NCBI RefSeq assembly: GCF_051014685.1
Contig: NC_135051.1
Span: 14,093,557-14,157,556 of the forward strand
Source of the DNA: Ptiloglossa arizonensis
Taxonomy: Eukaryota > Arthropoda > Insecta > Hymenoptera > Colletidae
Length of the DNA stretch: 64,000 nt
Direction of reading: 5' to 3'
Shown: positions 12,642 through 24,899 of the stretch, one piece after another
Layout of the letters: every line of letters begins with the position of its first letter
Numbering within the stretch: position 1 is the stretch's first letter
Notes under the pieces: generated by a model
What the model saw: only the letters and a program-made list of their open reading frames with translations
Databases searched by the model: none
Told to the model about the DNA's origin: nothing
Translations under genes and position numbers: made by a program

Positions 12642-13345
12642 AAAAGTTCAAAGTAGAAGCTATCAAGTATACAAGTTACAAATAGAGATCTCAAAGATCT
12701 CGATGAATATTAATGTATTATTTTAAATACATGTGACTCAATAGTCTCTTAAGTGCATTCATGATAGTTGTGTAAAGAGAGAGATCTTTGTTGTAACCTG
12801 TTAGCCCCAAAAAGATAAAGAAATACAAACAACGTGGATTTAAAAGTTCAGAGTAGAGACTATCTATTATAGAAATTGGAGATTGAGATTACAACATTCT
12901 CGATGAATATTAATGTAACACTTTCATGTATGTGCCCTAATCGTCCTTAAATACATCTGTAATAGCTATGTAAAGAGAAACTTTATGGATGTAACTTATT
13001 AGTCCGAAGAAGACAGAAGAAATACAAACACCGTGTTACAGATAAAGATTTACATACACATTAACCTATGTAACTTAATAATCCCTTAAGTAGATTTGTG
13101 GTAATTACGTAACGAGAGATTCCATCGATGTAACTTATTAGTTCAAAGAAGACAGAAGAAATACAAACACCGTGTTACAGATAAAGATTTACATACATTT
13201 TAACCTATGTAACTTAATAATCTTTAAGTAGATTTGTGTTAATTACGTAACGAGAGACTCCTTCGGTGTAACCTGTTAGTCTGTAGAAGACAGAGTAAAT
13301 ACAAACAGCGTGTGCCGGAGAGTTCAGAGTAGAGACTGTCGAGTA
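12642..13345. repeat. Tandem repeat with 200-bp and shortened ~139-bp units
   Basis: AAAAGTTCARAGTAGA recurs at 12642 and 12842 (period 200). AATACAAACA recurs at 12822, 13021, 13160 and 13298 (periods 199, 139, 138). The last two units lack about 60 bp present in the earlier ones but are very similar to each other, suggesting that a deletion variant was duplicated later. The array closes with GAGTTCAGAGTAGAGACT again near 13320. A 50-bp part of the unit is bounded by TGTAAC and GTTACA, which are inverted copies. No coding frame survives. Confidence 0.85.
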
Positions 13346-15320
13346 GACAGTAATAGAGTCTGGGAATTACAACGATCTCCGCGATCGTCGAAGTAAAATT
13401 TTGACTCTATTTTACCTAATTAGTCGTTAAACTCGTTCGTTATTCCGCTCGACAATCATCACGATCTGTGCCGGTTTACCCTCGAACTTTTCAGTTAGAA
13501 ATATTGCGTATTGGTTGATCACGCGCGTTCAATTACCGATCAGGAATTTACGTTCGATTCTTACGTTCGACGAGCGTCAAAGGACGACAGGAGACGAACA
13601 GTGCGTCCGATAATCCCGCTGTTCGAGCGATTCGTCCGGCCAAATAAATCCTTCGAAATTATAGCGCAGCCGGGCATTCCTTTAATCGTCGACCAGACGG
13701 AAATACCAAATCAGCAGCCGACGGTCTCGGTGCGGTAAAAGTAAATTTGCTCGTTGCGAATACCCCGAAAAATCTGCACACTTTGACCGGTAGGGGCCCG
13801 AACGGAGATGGTTCGGTACACGTACCACGTTACACGTACAACCGGGGGTGTAGGCGCAGGTTATTGCACGGAGCAGCGCCCTTTTCCGCGGTAACTGCGT
13901 TGCATCGTCGACCGAACGACACGTTGCTCAAAGAGGTCCAATTTTGCATGGCGTTAATCGCATTATCTCACCCTACCCGCCGATCGAAAACTCAAACGCC
14001 GTCCTACCGCGTCGTCGCCTCCGCCTCCGCCTCCCGTCGCGGCGGCCGTCGTCCCTTTCGTTTCATCGGGAGATACGAGCCGCTCGAAGTGCATCCGTGC
14101 ACGTACGCAAGTGCACCCGTGTCTCGAGCTAAGGCCCCTGCTAATGAGATTGATATTAGGCGGCGTTATCCGGCTCCGGTCGGCTTAATGGAAAATCGGC
14201 TCCACAGATCACCGATAATGGAAGTTGATTAACAGCCTCCAACGTTTCCTATTATACGTATTCTAGACTCGTACGGTGTTGGTTTTATTCGAGGAAACTG
14301 ATTCCGTTGCCAAGCGTCCCGCGTACCTCGATTTCAAACACTGGATTCGACGATTGGGAATAAGAAAATATGCGCGAATCGATAATATACGCAGTATCCT
14401 GTAATTTACCGGGCTCAATTTGGGAGATTGTGACTGAAAAAAGTGATAAAAAAGAGGTCGAATAAAGGTATCTTCCATTTGTAGTATGTCTTGTTTATAA
14501 GATGTAACAGATTTTGTGTTATTCGATCACCTTCGCGAAAGATCTACCAAACGAACACTTTGCATTCTCAGGCTGTAAACAGTTTTTTCATTGGCACGAT
14601 TAACCTCTTGATGATTTCTAGATAAAAGTACTCGTTACTTCTTCCATTCCTTACATATGGAATTAAACTTATTTTTCTAGCTACGTTATTCTAGCTAACT
14701 TATTTTTCTAGACTAGCTTCTTTCTTAGGTGATATAAAAATAAATAAAATTTGTAACTTTACTCTTTTGTATTTAAACAACCCAATTTTATGTACCGAGT
14801 ATCCGGTGACAGTCGTGGTACAAGTGACAAAATCGATCTAAATGAGAAACTAAATCGAAAATACCGAATAAATGTTTTAAAAATTTCACGTGTCCGTTAC
14901 TCGTTTCTATTCCTATTATTCTTCTTAAACATTGATCGTGATACTGCATCTAACTGGATATAACCAATTGAAACGAATAACACCGTACGATGCTCACAAA
15001 CATCAACGAAAGTAGAAACAACAAGTAATGGACAGACACGTTAGACGAGTACTCGATCGCGGACGTACCTGTTGAATCTTGAACGTCATTTTTCTCGTAA
15101 ACCAGAAGTCGAATAAAAAAATGTTATCCTACGTTTTCGATTCGTTTTCTCGCGTAGAACGATCGAATTATCACTCGTACCAATAATTACCCAATACACT
15201 CCACATTTGATTCTGTTTTTTACTCGAATCATGCAACTATACGACGAACGATATTCCGTTATTCAATTCGAACAAATTGTACAAGTTTTTTCGTAGAACA
15301 ATACTCGGTGGTAAAGGTCA
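13346..15320. other. Gene-free stretch with a CpG-rich patch at 13.8-14.2 kb
   Basis: Bases 13780-14200 are CpG-rich, including CGCCTCCGCCTCCGCCTCCC near 14017. They give overlapping plus-strand frames (161 codons at 13747-14232, starting at TTG; 62 codons at 13944-14132) with Arg/Pro-rich products of no known family. Flanking DNA is AT-rich. Two tandem TTATTCTAGCTAACT-like copies occur near 14685. No gene is supported. Confidence 0.35.
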
Positions 15321-15321
15321 A

Positions 15322-15515
15322 TGACGCCTCCGTACTGGACTTTCAAATACGGCGGTACGGAGTAAATGTACCTCGTAGACTTTTCAATTACGCCCCGTAC
15401 TGCATTTTCATGTCTGGCGGTGCTCAGCAAATAGGTCTGTAGACTTTTTAGTTACGCTTCGTGCTCGACGTTTTTGGCGATACTGGGCAAGTAGGTTCAC
15501 AGATTTTTTTTTCCG
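15322..15515. repeat. Three diverged copies of a ~65-bp tandem repeat
   Basis: Units start at about 15322, 15389 and 15453 (periods 67 and 64). Each carries a TACGCC/TACGCT start, a CGTACT- or CGTGCT-type core, a GGCGGTAC/GGCGGTGC/GGCGATAC segment and a GTAGACTTTT-type end. The third copy ends in a T run. Divergence is high, so this is an old duplication. Confidence 0.65.
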
Positions 15516-16690
15516 GCCAAATTGTACTTCGAACGCAGATATCTTCATGGTCGAATTGAATACGGTTCGCAGCGAAATGAAGGCGCGATATACAAAAGGT
15601 GAGCTGTGATTAGATCGTCGCGATATTTAATTGGAAGAAAAATTCGTCGACACCGAGCGAAGAATCCATCGATGTCAAAATATCCTGTAACATATGTGTA
15701 ATATAGTACTTCTATAAAAAGAAATTAAATCATTTTACATTTTCTAAATAGCACCATGTATTTGTATTTTTATTTTATTTGACTAGATACAAACAAATCA
15801 TTTCGATAACGTATAGAATAATATAATTTACTCTGAAAGTACACGATGCTGACGCGCCAGACTCAAACACAAACACGAATAAAAATACACACAACGAGAT
15901 ACACGTAACTGAATTATCGAATTGTTTTGCTTGTGTAATTTAAAAATAATGAGTAGAAACGTATATGGTGCTATTTAAAAATACACAAAATGGTTCTAAT
16001 TTTGTACGGAATAAATATACCGAAGGTTTTCTTCGAACGAATGAACTTTCGTTTGAAATATTTTTTTCATTACGCTAACGAAACAAGTTCAAATGTCGTA
16101 GCCATTTATTAAAAATTCACCCTGTATATCCACGTAGGTCTGATGTAACTACAAATATGAATCGATTGCGTCTTCTACAAAAAACAATCCTCGTGTTTCG
16201 CACAGAATAACAAACATGCACCGACTATAATGAACAGAGTAGCAGATTATGCCCAACAGCAATTTAGGGCATAGTACATCGGTGGATCGAATTCGGTTTT
16301 GTAGAATGTTGAATCGAATCTAATTACGTACAGCCAATGAATGGAGTTACTCGTTATCGGTTACGTTTGTTCTGGTAGGTAACTGAACTTATTTGACTGT
16401 ACCCAAGTATTTCAATTACACACAGGAAGATAGTACCATCCTAATAAGGTACGTTCTGTTGCGAGTTCCATAATTGCATCAATTATTATTTAGAAATGTT
16501 CTGTTACATGTGTAACCACCGATACGCCGATACATACGTACGTATAAATCTAGTTTTCGAGTTATTTTAAATATCGTGAATAAATATTCATAATTAAATT
16601 TCGGAACGATATAATGCGACAACATCGTCGTAAGATTGATAGATAACATGGAAAGATAACAGTTTGAAATTCTCCACGCTGGTCTTTCTA
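15516..16690. other. AT-rich gene-free DNA
   Basis: No gene is recognised. The word CACCCTGTATA near 16119 resembles the ACAGGGTG ends of many insect transposons, but no partner end was found. Confidence 0.35.
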
Positions 16691-16696
16691 GGTCAA

Positions 16697-17420
16697 TTAA
16701 CGCTTAGACTGAAATAACCAAAAGTGGAAATACCTTTTTTTTCATTCGTTGTATTTGAAATGTTAGGAACAAGTCGTTTAATCTTCGCCTGGTCCATTTG
16801 GACCCAAACACTGGGGTACTCTGGTCCGTTATAAAGAAATGATTAACAACGATTATTTTTAGTACTGTTGTTTAGTTGTTTACAAACAAACGATTATTTT
16901 TAGTAATACGTAAAACAATGGAAGAGAGCTAAGTGTACTACAATTACAGTGAAAGCTACTTATCACTAATAAACTAATACCAGTGTCTGATCAAAGAGGA
17001 TTATCGATAAATAGTGAAAAATTCAGTGATCTTTCAAACAAAAGACACATAAATATTCTTGTATATTCTACATATGTCATTGAGAGAAGAAATATCATAT
17101 GCATATCTTGCTTTGAAACATAATAAATAATATTTTTTCATACATCTATTTTTATTTCTTTATCCTTACTACCGATAATACCTTCGTGATAATAATTACA
17201 ATTGTTATCTTCGAGAAAAATACATGTATATTTACAAATCTAATAAGACTCTAATGTATATTTACCATATTTGGAAAAACGTTACAAAGAATATTACTCT
17301 ACTGGTCCGTTTCGACCCAAAATCAGCTCTGCACGTTGTTAAAACTGTCCGCCATTTCAGAGTTAAGAAGCACCTCCCTTTCTGGCTCATCCAATCGCTC
17401 ATTTTGAAGCGAATTAGGTG
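16697..17420. other. Possible degenerate transposon with repeated GGTCC..GACCC motif
   Basis: CTGGTCCATTTGGACCCAAA at 16789-16808 and CTGGTCCGTTTCGACCCAAA at 17302-17321 match at 18 of 20 positions in the same orientation. A third partial copy, CTGGTCCGTT, is at 16821. A short duplication (ACGATTATTTTTAGTA) lies between them near 16850 and 16890. A TTAA with CGCTTAGA behind it at 16697 resembles the ends of the TTAA elements elsewhere in the window, but no matching right end was found. The assignment to a mobile element is weak. Confidence 0.25.
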
Positions 17421-18020
17421 AAACTTGGTGAAAAATACTAAAATATTGATACAATTTTACGACCTTACGTGACTTGCAAGTACTAAAATACAGAGTTGTC
17501 TCACTAAATGTTGTAAACCTATTCCAGAAATTGATAGCGTGAAAGCGAGCAAAGTACAGTTAAAAAATGGAGACAACAAAGCGACAATAAACGAGGGAGG
17601 AATCGCGATAGTTAACGAAACAATATTCATAAAAAGGTATTATACTCGTCACCTCCAAGAATTGACAAACATTCAACGTTCGAACGAAGCAACGAACATT
17701 CTCCGCTATAAATATTTAATTTACGAAAAAAAATGCCGTAAAATATTTTTGCTCTTTTCGTCGATACCTATAAGACCTCGAAATTCGAACGCGTAGCTCG
17801 ATTCGTCTCGAAAACGAATGTCCGTTTACGTTCAACCGCAACTCGTTAAATAATCTCGTTATAACTTTCGATCCACTCGATAATGTACAATCATAAGTAG
17901 AACAATGGGTGTCTACGAGCGTTCGCTGTGAAACAATCCCGCTCGTGCTTGTGCACTCTAAACACTTCGTCGTTGGTCCGTCTAGTGTGTTTTCAAAAAA
18001 AAAAAATAAAAAAAAAGTTC
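17421..18020. other. Gene-free DNA ending in an A-rich run
   Basis: No gene is recognised. An A-rich run with one T sits at 17995-18016. Confidence 0.35.
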
Positions 18021-18960
18021 TCACCGTCGAGTTACAAATTTCGGTCGTAATGGCGACCGGTACAGATCGTGTAGAATTTCGCGAATAATTTCGCGTCTCG
18101 CGCGCACTCGTTCGCGAACGATAAAATTTAAACTCGGGGGAGGGGGTGGACGACAACGAGAAAAACTGTCAGGTTTCTTCGCGTCGCGAATACCAACGCG
18201 TCGCAACACCTTGAAAAATCCCGCTTCGGACGATCCTCCATTTTGTAGGGAAGCCACGACCGGCGGATCCTGGCGGGGTATTGAAAAACTTAAACACCAA
18301 AGAGATCCGCCACCGTGTGGAATCAGCTGAGGTTTTTTCACCTGCGGCTTAACCGATGAATGAAATTGTTTCGTCGGTCAGAGTCAACAAACTCGGCTCG
18401 GCCACGCACAATAGGCTAAATTGGCGCAACCAACGAAACGGATGGTTTCCCTAAATCAGGTTAACGAGACGAACATCCGCCGATCGATGAAGTATTTTTT
18501 TCTCCATCGTCCCTCGGCCCGCTATACCCCCTGCCAACATCGCCTGCCCCCAACCCCCTTTTCGCGGCTGTAACCAGCGGGTTGCGCTCAGAAAGTACGA
18601 CGTGACGTGTAATTGCTAATTAGTACGCGGCGTATCGTGATTCGTGGATCGCGGTAATTAGACGTCAGCGTGCACGAACTTCCGCGCGCATCGGACGTTC
18701 GCATAAAACGGGGGGGCCCCCGTTGGGGGGAAAAAAAAAAGAAACGATCCGGGGTATGTGAAAGAAGCGCACACATACCGATCGCCAAGCAAGCCAACGC
18801 TTCTGGTTTTCGAAACAATATAAAACTTCGAAATCGTCTCCAGTTTCAAAGCGCGACGTCCCGCTTCCGTTTTAAATCTCGTGTTCGCCGGTTCGCGCGC
18901 GCGTCCGCGTAAAACGATCGAGGCACAACCAGCGAGTGAAACAGAGACGGGCAGAGGTGC
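18020..18960. promoter_or_regulatory. CpG-rich island, possible promoter or regulatory region
   Basis: CpG content is high on both sides of a G/C block at 18710-18730, where G7, C5, GTT and G6 are followed by A10. Frames on both strands (for example 18021-18341 minus and 18670-18912 plus) overlap and are unrecognised. No TATA box, initiator or exon could be assigned. Confidence 0.25.
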
Positions 18961-20440
18961 AGCGAGAACAATGGTTCATTACATATTCCGGAACGAGATC
19001 CTCCGAAAACATTGAACCAACGATAAAGGTACACGTGAGAGATGTAACGCACGATTCTGTCTAAACGAAATTCACATCGATATAAGCGATACCGACGTCC
19101 GAATAACGACGATGTTTCTCCAACTTGAAAAGATAAATAACGAGAATACAATATTGTTTTGTACGTTTATTTTAACGTTTCGATCGTCGAATTACTGAAA
19201 TAAATGTACGAAACGCTTTTAACGTCTACGAGTTTGTTCACTTTCCAGGTTGGCTAAACGAAGTTAGCTGGGCGGATATAATAAATTGTTAAATTTAGGA
19301 GGACTACAAACTATAAAAACAGTGAGAATGTGAAACAGTAAGAATGTGAAACTATGTACAGAAAATTAGGTAAAAGAGAATAAAAATATGAAGAAAGTTG
19401 AGATAAAAATGAATGTAAAATGAAGATAGATATAAACGATGTATGAAGCGTCTAGACTGGATACTAGAGTAAAATAAGAAAAAATGACGAAAAAAGAATA
19501 GCAGGTGTATTAATAGGTCTAAGAGAGCAAGATTTATAACGAGTATTGTTAATTACACCAGATATTCATGTATCAGCCCCAATAGCAACCAGTAACATCG
19601 TTCGACTTAAAGGGAAGGAGGTAGTTTTCGTGGCTCGATTCAGAGTCCAATCACAGTTTAGCTAAAGACTATTTAAAGATGTCGATTCTACATAGAGAAA
19701 ATATAAAAAAATAAATCCAATACCAAGATCGACTCGAAGAATAAATTCTCGTATAGGTAAAGAAACATCTGTTGTTTCATTATGTTGAAAATAATACAAT
19801 CGAGTAAAATGATCTTCTAAAATGGATCTGGAATCATCCAAGTTTCTCGTGGTACAAGAAAATATGTATACAACAATTGAGAACCCTCTGCAGGCGTGTA
19901 TTGAGAAGACCAGTCGAGTCGCTATGGACCAGGCAGCCATAATCAATGAGTAATCGGATGAGGGATCCGATCGGATGCATCCTTGTTCAGGGGGAGGGGG
20001 AGAGGTAGTGAGTCATCGCAAATCGAAGTGGCCAATATCTTCCTGGAGATCTCATTATCAGAAACGTGATTGCCCTAGTTTCGATTAAGTCGTAGTACAG
20101 CCATACTAGTTGAATCTTACCCTTTCAACTTGCTCTTACAGAATGTAATGTTCTTGTACGTTGTTCGATTCTTTCTTAACACGGTGAATAAACTTGTTAA
20201 ATAAAAAAGAAATAAAAAGATAACTGTAAAAGAATTCTACTGCTTCTATTTTAACGCGCCTACAGCTGGATAGATCGAACAAGTGTACACTTACTTGGAA
20301 CTTTGGTGTCGGTTACGTTCAATAGTGGCTCATTATCGTTTATCCATTCTACAATTTTAAGATTCTCACAAACAACGGTCGATGTATAGCCATTGATACC
20401 ACTCGAACAATAACATCGATAGATAAAAAAGTTAACTGTG
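18960..20440. other. AT-rich gene-free DNA
   Basis: No gene is recognised. A purine-rich segment at 19300-19500 includes a short tandem pair of AGTRAGAATGTGAAAC (about 19321-19350). An AATAAA-containing, A-rich stretch at 20186-20225 resembles the end of a transcript or LTR, but no matching terminal repeat was found. Confidence 0.35.
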
Positions 20441-20450
20441 TGAAGATTGT

Positions 20451-21340
20451 ACTTGGCCTAGTGACTACACATTGAAACTCACTGAGTTCAACCCAAAATG
20501 AAAGAATCGTTATCGTCATATAAACATTGAATCAAGGACTCCAAGAGATTGAGACTTCTAGGCAATGAGTTGGTGACAACATACTTGGCTCGAGTGAATA
20601 CCAATCGAAAGTCACTGAAACATAGGTAAACAAAAAGAAGTTCTGACACCGATCCTTAAGGATTCCTGCATGACGTTTCGATCCAATATGAAGTAAAACC
20701 TTCGAATCTACACATCATCTATATTTATCCCTACAAATAATCCTAGAACTGATAATCTGGATTTGGGAATGAACTAATGTTAACATACTCGCTTATGTGA
20801 CTACCGATGTCACCTAGATATAGGCAGGAAGGGTCGTCCTAGCACCTCCAGATGAAAGAAGACCCTCAAGACTCAGGCACCGTCTGTATTCATACCTAGA
20901 GATGATCTTATAACCAGAAACTCCTAAAAGTTGACACTTCTGAGTTTGAAAATGAATTGGAATTAACATACTTGGTCCAAGTGGCTATCGATGGAAAGTC
21001 ACCAAGATATAAGCAAAAAAGGTGGTACCAGCACCTCCAGATGAAAAATCTTCGGAACCCATGCACCGTCTGCATTCATACCTAGAGAGAATCCCAGAAC
21101 CAAAGACTCCTGAAAACTGACCCTTCTGAGTTTAACGATAAATATATGCTCGTATACTTCGTCCAGGTAACAACCGATGTGAAGTCACCGAGATACAAAC
21201 AAAAAAGGAAATCCCAACACCTCCAAATGAAACAATGCTTTCAGGACCATCGCTTGTATCTATCCATAAGAAAATCCCAACACCTTCAAATGAAACAATG
21301 CTCTCAGGACCATCGCTGGTATTTACCCCACAGATAGACC
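20451..21340. repeat. Diverged ~185-bp tandem repeat with an internal 63-bp duplication
   Basis: The landmark ACTTGG/ACTCGC/ACTTCG recurs at 20451, 20583, 20787, 20970 and 21156, giving periods of 132, 204, 183 and 186. The better conserved units share AGCACCTCCAGATGAAA, CACCGTCTG, ATTCATACCTAGAGA and GACYCTTCTGAGTTT-like words. In the last unit, ATCCCAACACCTYCAAATGA is duplicated at 21211 and 21274 (period 63), with CAGGACCATCGCT downstream in both copies. Divergence suggests an old array. Confidence 0.8.
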
Positions 21341-22330
21341 CAGAAGTAAGTATCATCGTGGCGCCAATGATCACTCCCGATCGTCCTCTTTCGAACTGCT
21401 TGCGCGCGGTTCACAATTCGAGTGAAAAATCGCGACGAGTTCTTACGGACATTTCTGACACGACACCCAGTAATCGAATTGCGACGGTTAATTGCTTCCG
21501 TTGGCAATTTACCGTGGCCGGTGGGTTACGTCTTAATTTAAACGCGGAGTTTCAGCGTTCAAACTTTACCGCGACGGGAAAACAAAGTTTTATTCCACGG
21601 TTACACTTTCGTTTCGGAAGCGTTGCTGGAAATGGCGCTCGATAAATTTACGACGAATTCGCCGATAAAAATAAAATGGGCGGGCAAACGAGAGGTGAAG
21701 GAAACAGATACGACGGGAACGAGAGCGAGAGAGAAGGAGTGTGTTTATGTGTGTGCGTGGAACGGAGACGGAGAGAGATGGAGGGTGCACGTGCGTGCGT
21801 GTGTGCACGTTAAATCCGAGCATCGTGAAACGGGCCAGCGGAGTTCGCCGAACGATCGACGACCATTCAAAAGCCACCGTCTGAAAAGTTTTCCACCGCC
21901 GGCTCCAGTAAACAACGCCACGGTTTTTCTTCAACTTTTCGTTCCCCCTTCCGCCCCCCGAGCCACCCCCCGTGCGGCTGGGATCCTCTGCGACCACTCT
22001 TTCTCGCCAGTCGTCGCGTGCACGCGGTTTCTTTCTCGCACCGACGTTGGCACACATAACGAACGAGCATCGGGCAATTTCGCGGAATTTATGCGGTCGT
22101 TACACGCGACGCTACCACTATTTTCGACTGCGTACTAGGCGAAGCACTCGCCGTTGAATAATTTGTTCGACTCGTTGCAAAACAGACGACTAATAAAGAG
22201 CCTCCCTGCCGCCTATCCGATTATCGGACACCCGAGCTTGTAATCGAGGATGACTCGAGGAAACGCGTCTCGATCTATCGCGTCTCGTTTCTCGAGCGAA
22301 GCACGATACCCGTCAAGTGGGTTGCAATCG
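21340..22330. promoter_or_regulatory. CpG-rich island, possible promoter or regulatory region
   Basis: CpG-rich with alternating GTGTGCGTG-type purine/pyrimidine tracts around 21738-21815 and GA-rich words. Overlapping frames on both strands (171 codons plus at 21623-22138; 155 codons minus at 21590-22057) cover the same DNA and neither resembles a known protein. The region may be regulatory; no element could be named. Confidence 0.25.
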
Positions 22331-23990
22331 CGACAGGATTGAGTTTTTGAACAATTCGAGACATCTGTCTTAATCTGGTCGGGATGGAACGTGACAGATT
22401 CAGGGAATTTTGTTATCGAAAATTCAATTTATGATCAGTTTCTTAATAAGTTAAACAGTGTAATAGATTTTCTCTTAGAAATCTTAGGATATATTTAAAT
22501 AATTGTACAGTGTCGTACTATACTATGTGACAAAATAATGAACTTAAAAATTGAAGGTTAATAGAAGTCTGGAAACGTCTTAGCATTGACTGTCTTACCA
22601 TTTCAACTCGGACAGGTGTTACTTGAATTTTTTTTTTATTTTTTTATATTTTGTGGCAACATAGGTCAACGTTGTCGATTGACTCTTTGTAAGTTGGTGG
22701 AGGATTATTTCTCAATATGCCGCCATTCTTTGTACGCGCTAGGAAACAGTAAGTATATTACAAGTAAGTATATAGAATTGGTCTACGGATTTATTAGAAA
22801 CACGGATCGAAGTAAAGAACTTTTTGATTTTAACAAATTAATTTCTGATGTTACTTCAAAGACAATTTTGTTTTCTTTTCTCGAAAACTACCAAGAACAA
22901 GCTAAAAAACAAATGAAGGTTCTATGAACAGTGGCTTTTTGATGAACACACGAGTAAACATCCAATTGAGTTAAATCACACGTAGGAAAGGCCTAGAATA
23001 GTGTAAGATTTGTAGAGGAAGTTTAATGAAAAATTGCTTCGAAGGAAAATATCTACATTGACAGTAAGAATTGCAGCAATGCACCATTTAAGCAAAACTT
23101 TGATAGAAATTAAATATTTGAAAAGTATGTTTCGCACGTACCTCAATTGTTATTCGAATAACTATTTCGGTAATGGGTCAAGTCACCAATTGTTCGATCG
23201 AACGAATTGTTATTTAAATAAATATTTTTCTAAAACACAAGTAAATCACGTTTTATCTATTATTCGAAAAGAAATTTGCCTTTGGCTCAGGATACAGGTA
23301 TCAGAGTTAATGTACCAGTTGTTACGAGTAAATTTAAAAAATGATAATTAGAATTAATAAAAACGCTCAAGTACTCTGTAAGCGTAATTTGAAACGCTCC
23401 TTTTTATTTCCAAACGAGATACTCTGAAGACTCTTCACTGAAATAAGGTTGTTTCTGCGAGTGACGCCATAAGTAGGTTTCCTCAAGCTCTTTGCACTTC
23501 AAATTGGTTTAAAATTTTCAAAGAATATTAAATAACAAAGGGCCGAGAAATGATTAAATAAGAACATTAAGTAACTTTCTACAACAGTCATATTTTGCAA
23601 AAGATAATTTTACGTTTGAGAGCTTCTTCCCTTTCGTTTCTACAATACTCCTTCTCTAGAACAATTACTAAGGAATTAAAATTCAATTCATTATTTAATC
23701 AATTTCCTCTCAAAATACTTACAAAAACGTCTTTCCTCTACCAATCAAACTTCATCCAAACACAATGTTTCTTATTTCGTTGGCCACGCTAAAAACCTCC
23801 AAGAAAAGTTAAATCTCGGTAAAAGTTTCTAATCGCTTTTATTCGACAAACAATGCAGTGATCTCAAAACGGTAAATTTACAGTAACAAAATTTCTTCGA
23901 TATTTAAACCCCCTCGCGATTACCAAATGAAAAATACTACCCTCTTGTACGATAATAACCGCGGTAATAACAACGAACAGATCGCTCTAC
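22330..23990. other. AT-rich gene-free DNA
   Basis: A 113-codon frame at 22586-22927 and a 105-codon frame at 23034-23351 are on the plus strand. Both start at TTG, are rich in Phe, Tyr, Leu, Lys and Ile as expected for AT-rich chance frames, and match nothing I recognise. Confidence 0.35.
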
Positions 23991-24203
23991 CAAATGTTAA
24001 AATGTCCCTCGGACTTCCGAGTAGCTCCGTAAAAATGGCGGTGGCGCTCGCGTGCACCACGCAGCTCGTCCAGTCACCAGACCCAGACGTAAAGGACTCA
24101 AAACTGTCCTCGAGAGCAACAACGTCACTCTCCAATCGCAGGGGTTGCTCCTTCTCCTCGCCCAATTAGCGTGCACCGCGCGTGTCTTCGTTCCGAGCAA
24201 TCT

Positions 24204-24225
24204 CGTGTCTCTCGCGAGAGACACG
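24204..24225. promoter_or_regulatory. 22-bp perfect palindrome containing TCTCGCGAGA
   Basis: CGTGTCTCTCG is followed directly by its reverse complement CGAGAGACACG. The core at 24210-24219 is TCTCGCGAGA, a palindromic CpG-island promoter element known in vertebrates and bound there by BANP. Whether an insect protein uses it is not established by this sequence. Confidence 0.55.
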
Positions 24226-24273
24226 CTCGGTTTTCTGAAATTACCGCGTGCTCGCGAGTTCCCGACGCCGTAA

Positions 24274-24302
24274 CCCTCCCCACCCCGCCCCCCACCCACC
24301 CC
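24274..24302 (-). other. Strong G-quadruplex motif on the minus strand
   Basis: Six C runs of 3-6 bases on the plus strand, each separated by a single base (T, A, G, A, A). The minus strand therefore carries six G tracts with one-base loops, the most favourable geometry for a parallel G-quadruplex. Confidence 0.7.
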
Positions 24303-24509
24303 GTCACCCTCCTCGAGACTCATCCGTGGCGCTCTGTAATCAAAAGGGTGCTGCTCTCCCTGCGCCCCGCGTTTCTCCACCGATGCAATACGGTGCATCC
24401 CTCGCAAAACAGACCTTAAATATTTCCGTGCGTACGGCCGGCGTACCGTGGCGAAACGGCGCGAGCGAAAGGAAACAAAAATAAGTAATTGCACGCACGC
24501 ATTACTCGC

Positions 24510-24510
<1 letters not shown>

Positions 24511-24547
<37 letters not shown>
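24511..24547. repeat. (GA)n microsatellite
   Basis: A run of GA dinucleotides with one AA interruption near its start, inside the CpG island. Confidence 0.9.
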
Positions 24548-24549
<2 letters not shown>

Positions 24550-24877
24550 CTTCGTTGGCGCGCGTACAGGAACGAAGAGTGGACAGAACGAGAAAAACGA
24601 GCGCGAGACGCGAACGAGGGGTTGGCGAGGATGGGGGGTCGCCGGGTGGCTCGACAGAAAAGAGGAACGTTGAAAGGGAGCCACGGGGACGGGGAAGGAA
24701 AACGCGAGAAACGCGGAGAAGCGGAGAGAAATCAAGAGAACCGGATAGGAGAGAGAAAAGTCTGGGTTAGGTCGGAACGCTCCAAGGTATTTTTCGAAAC
24801 GCAACGGCGGTAACGAAATTGCAGAGAACGAGAACACGAAGTGAGGCGAGTCGAGTCGAGGCGAGGCGTGGCGAGGT

Positions 24878-24899
24878 GGGACGGGGGACGGGGGGCGGG
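24878..24899 (+). other. G-quadruplex motif on the plus strand
   Basis: G3, AC, G5, AC, G6, C, G3: four G tracts with loops of one or two bases, in a stretch of GGCGAG and GTCGAG direct repeats. Confidence 0.65.

Noticed and set aside
13747..14232. 161-codon plus-strand frame
   Set aside because: It starts at TTG in CpG-rich DNA. The product is Arg/Pro/Ser-rich and unrecognised, and another frame overlaps it.
20140..20280. Possible solo LTR end (AATAAA, A-rich stretch, then a CTACAG word)
   Set aside because: No second terminal repeat, target duplication or matching 5' end could be found.
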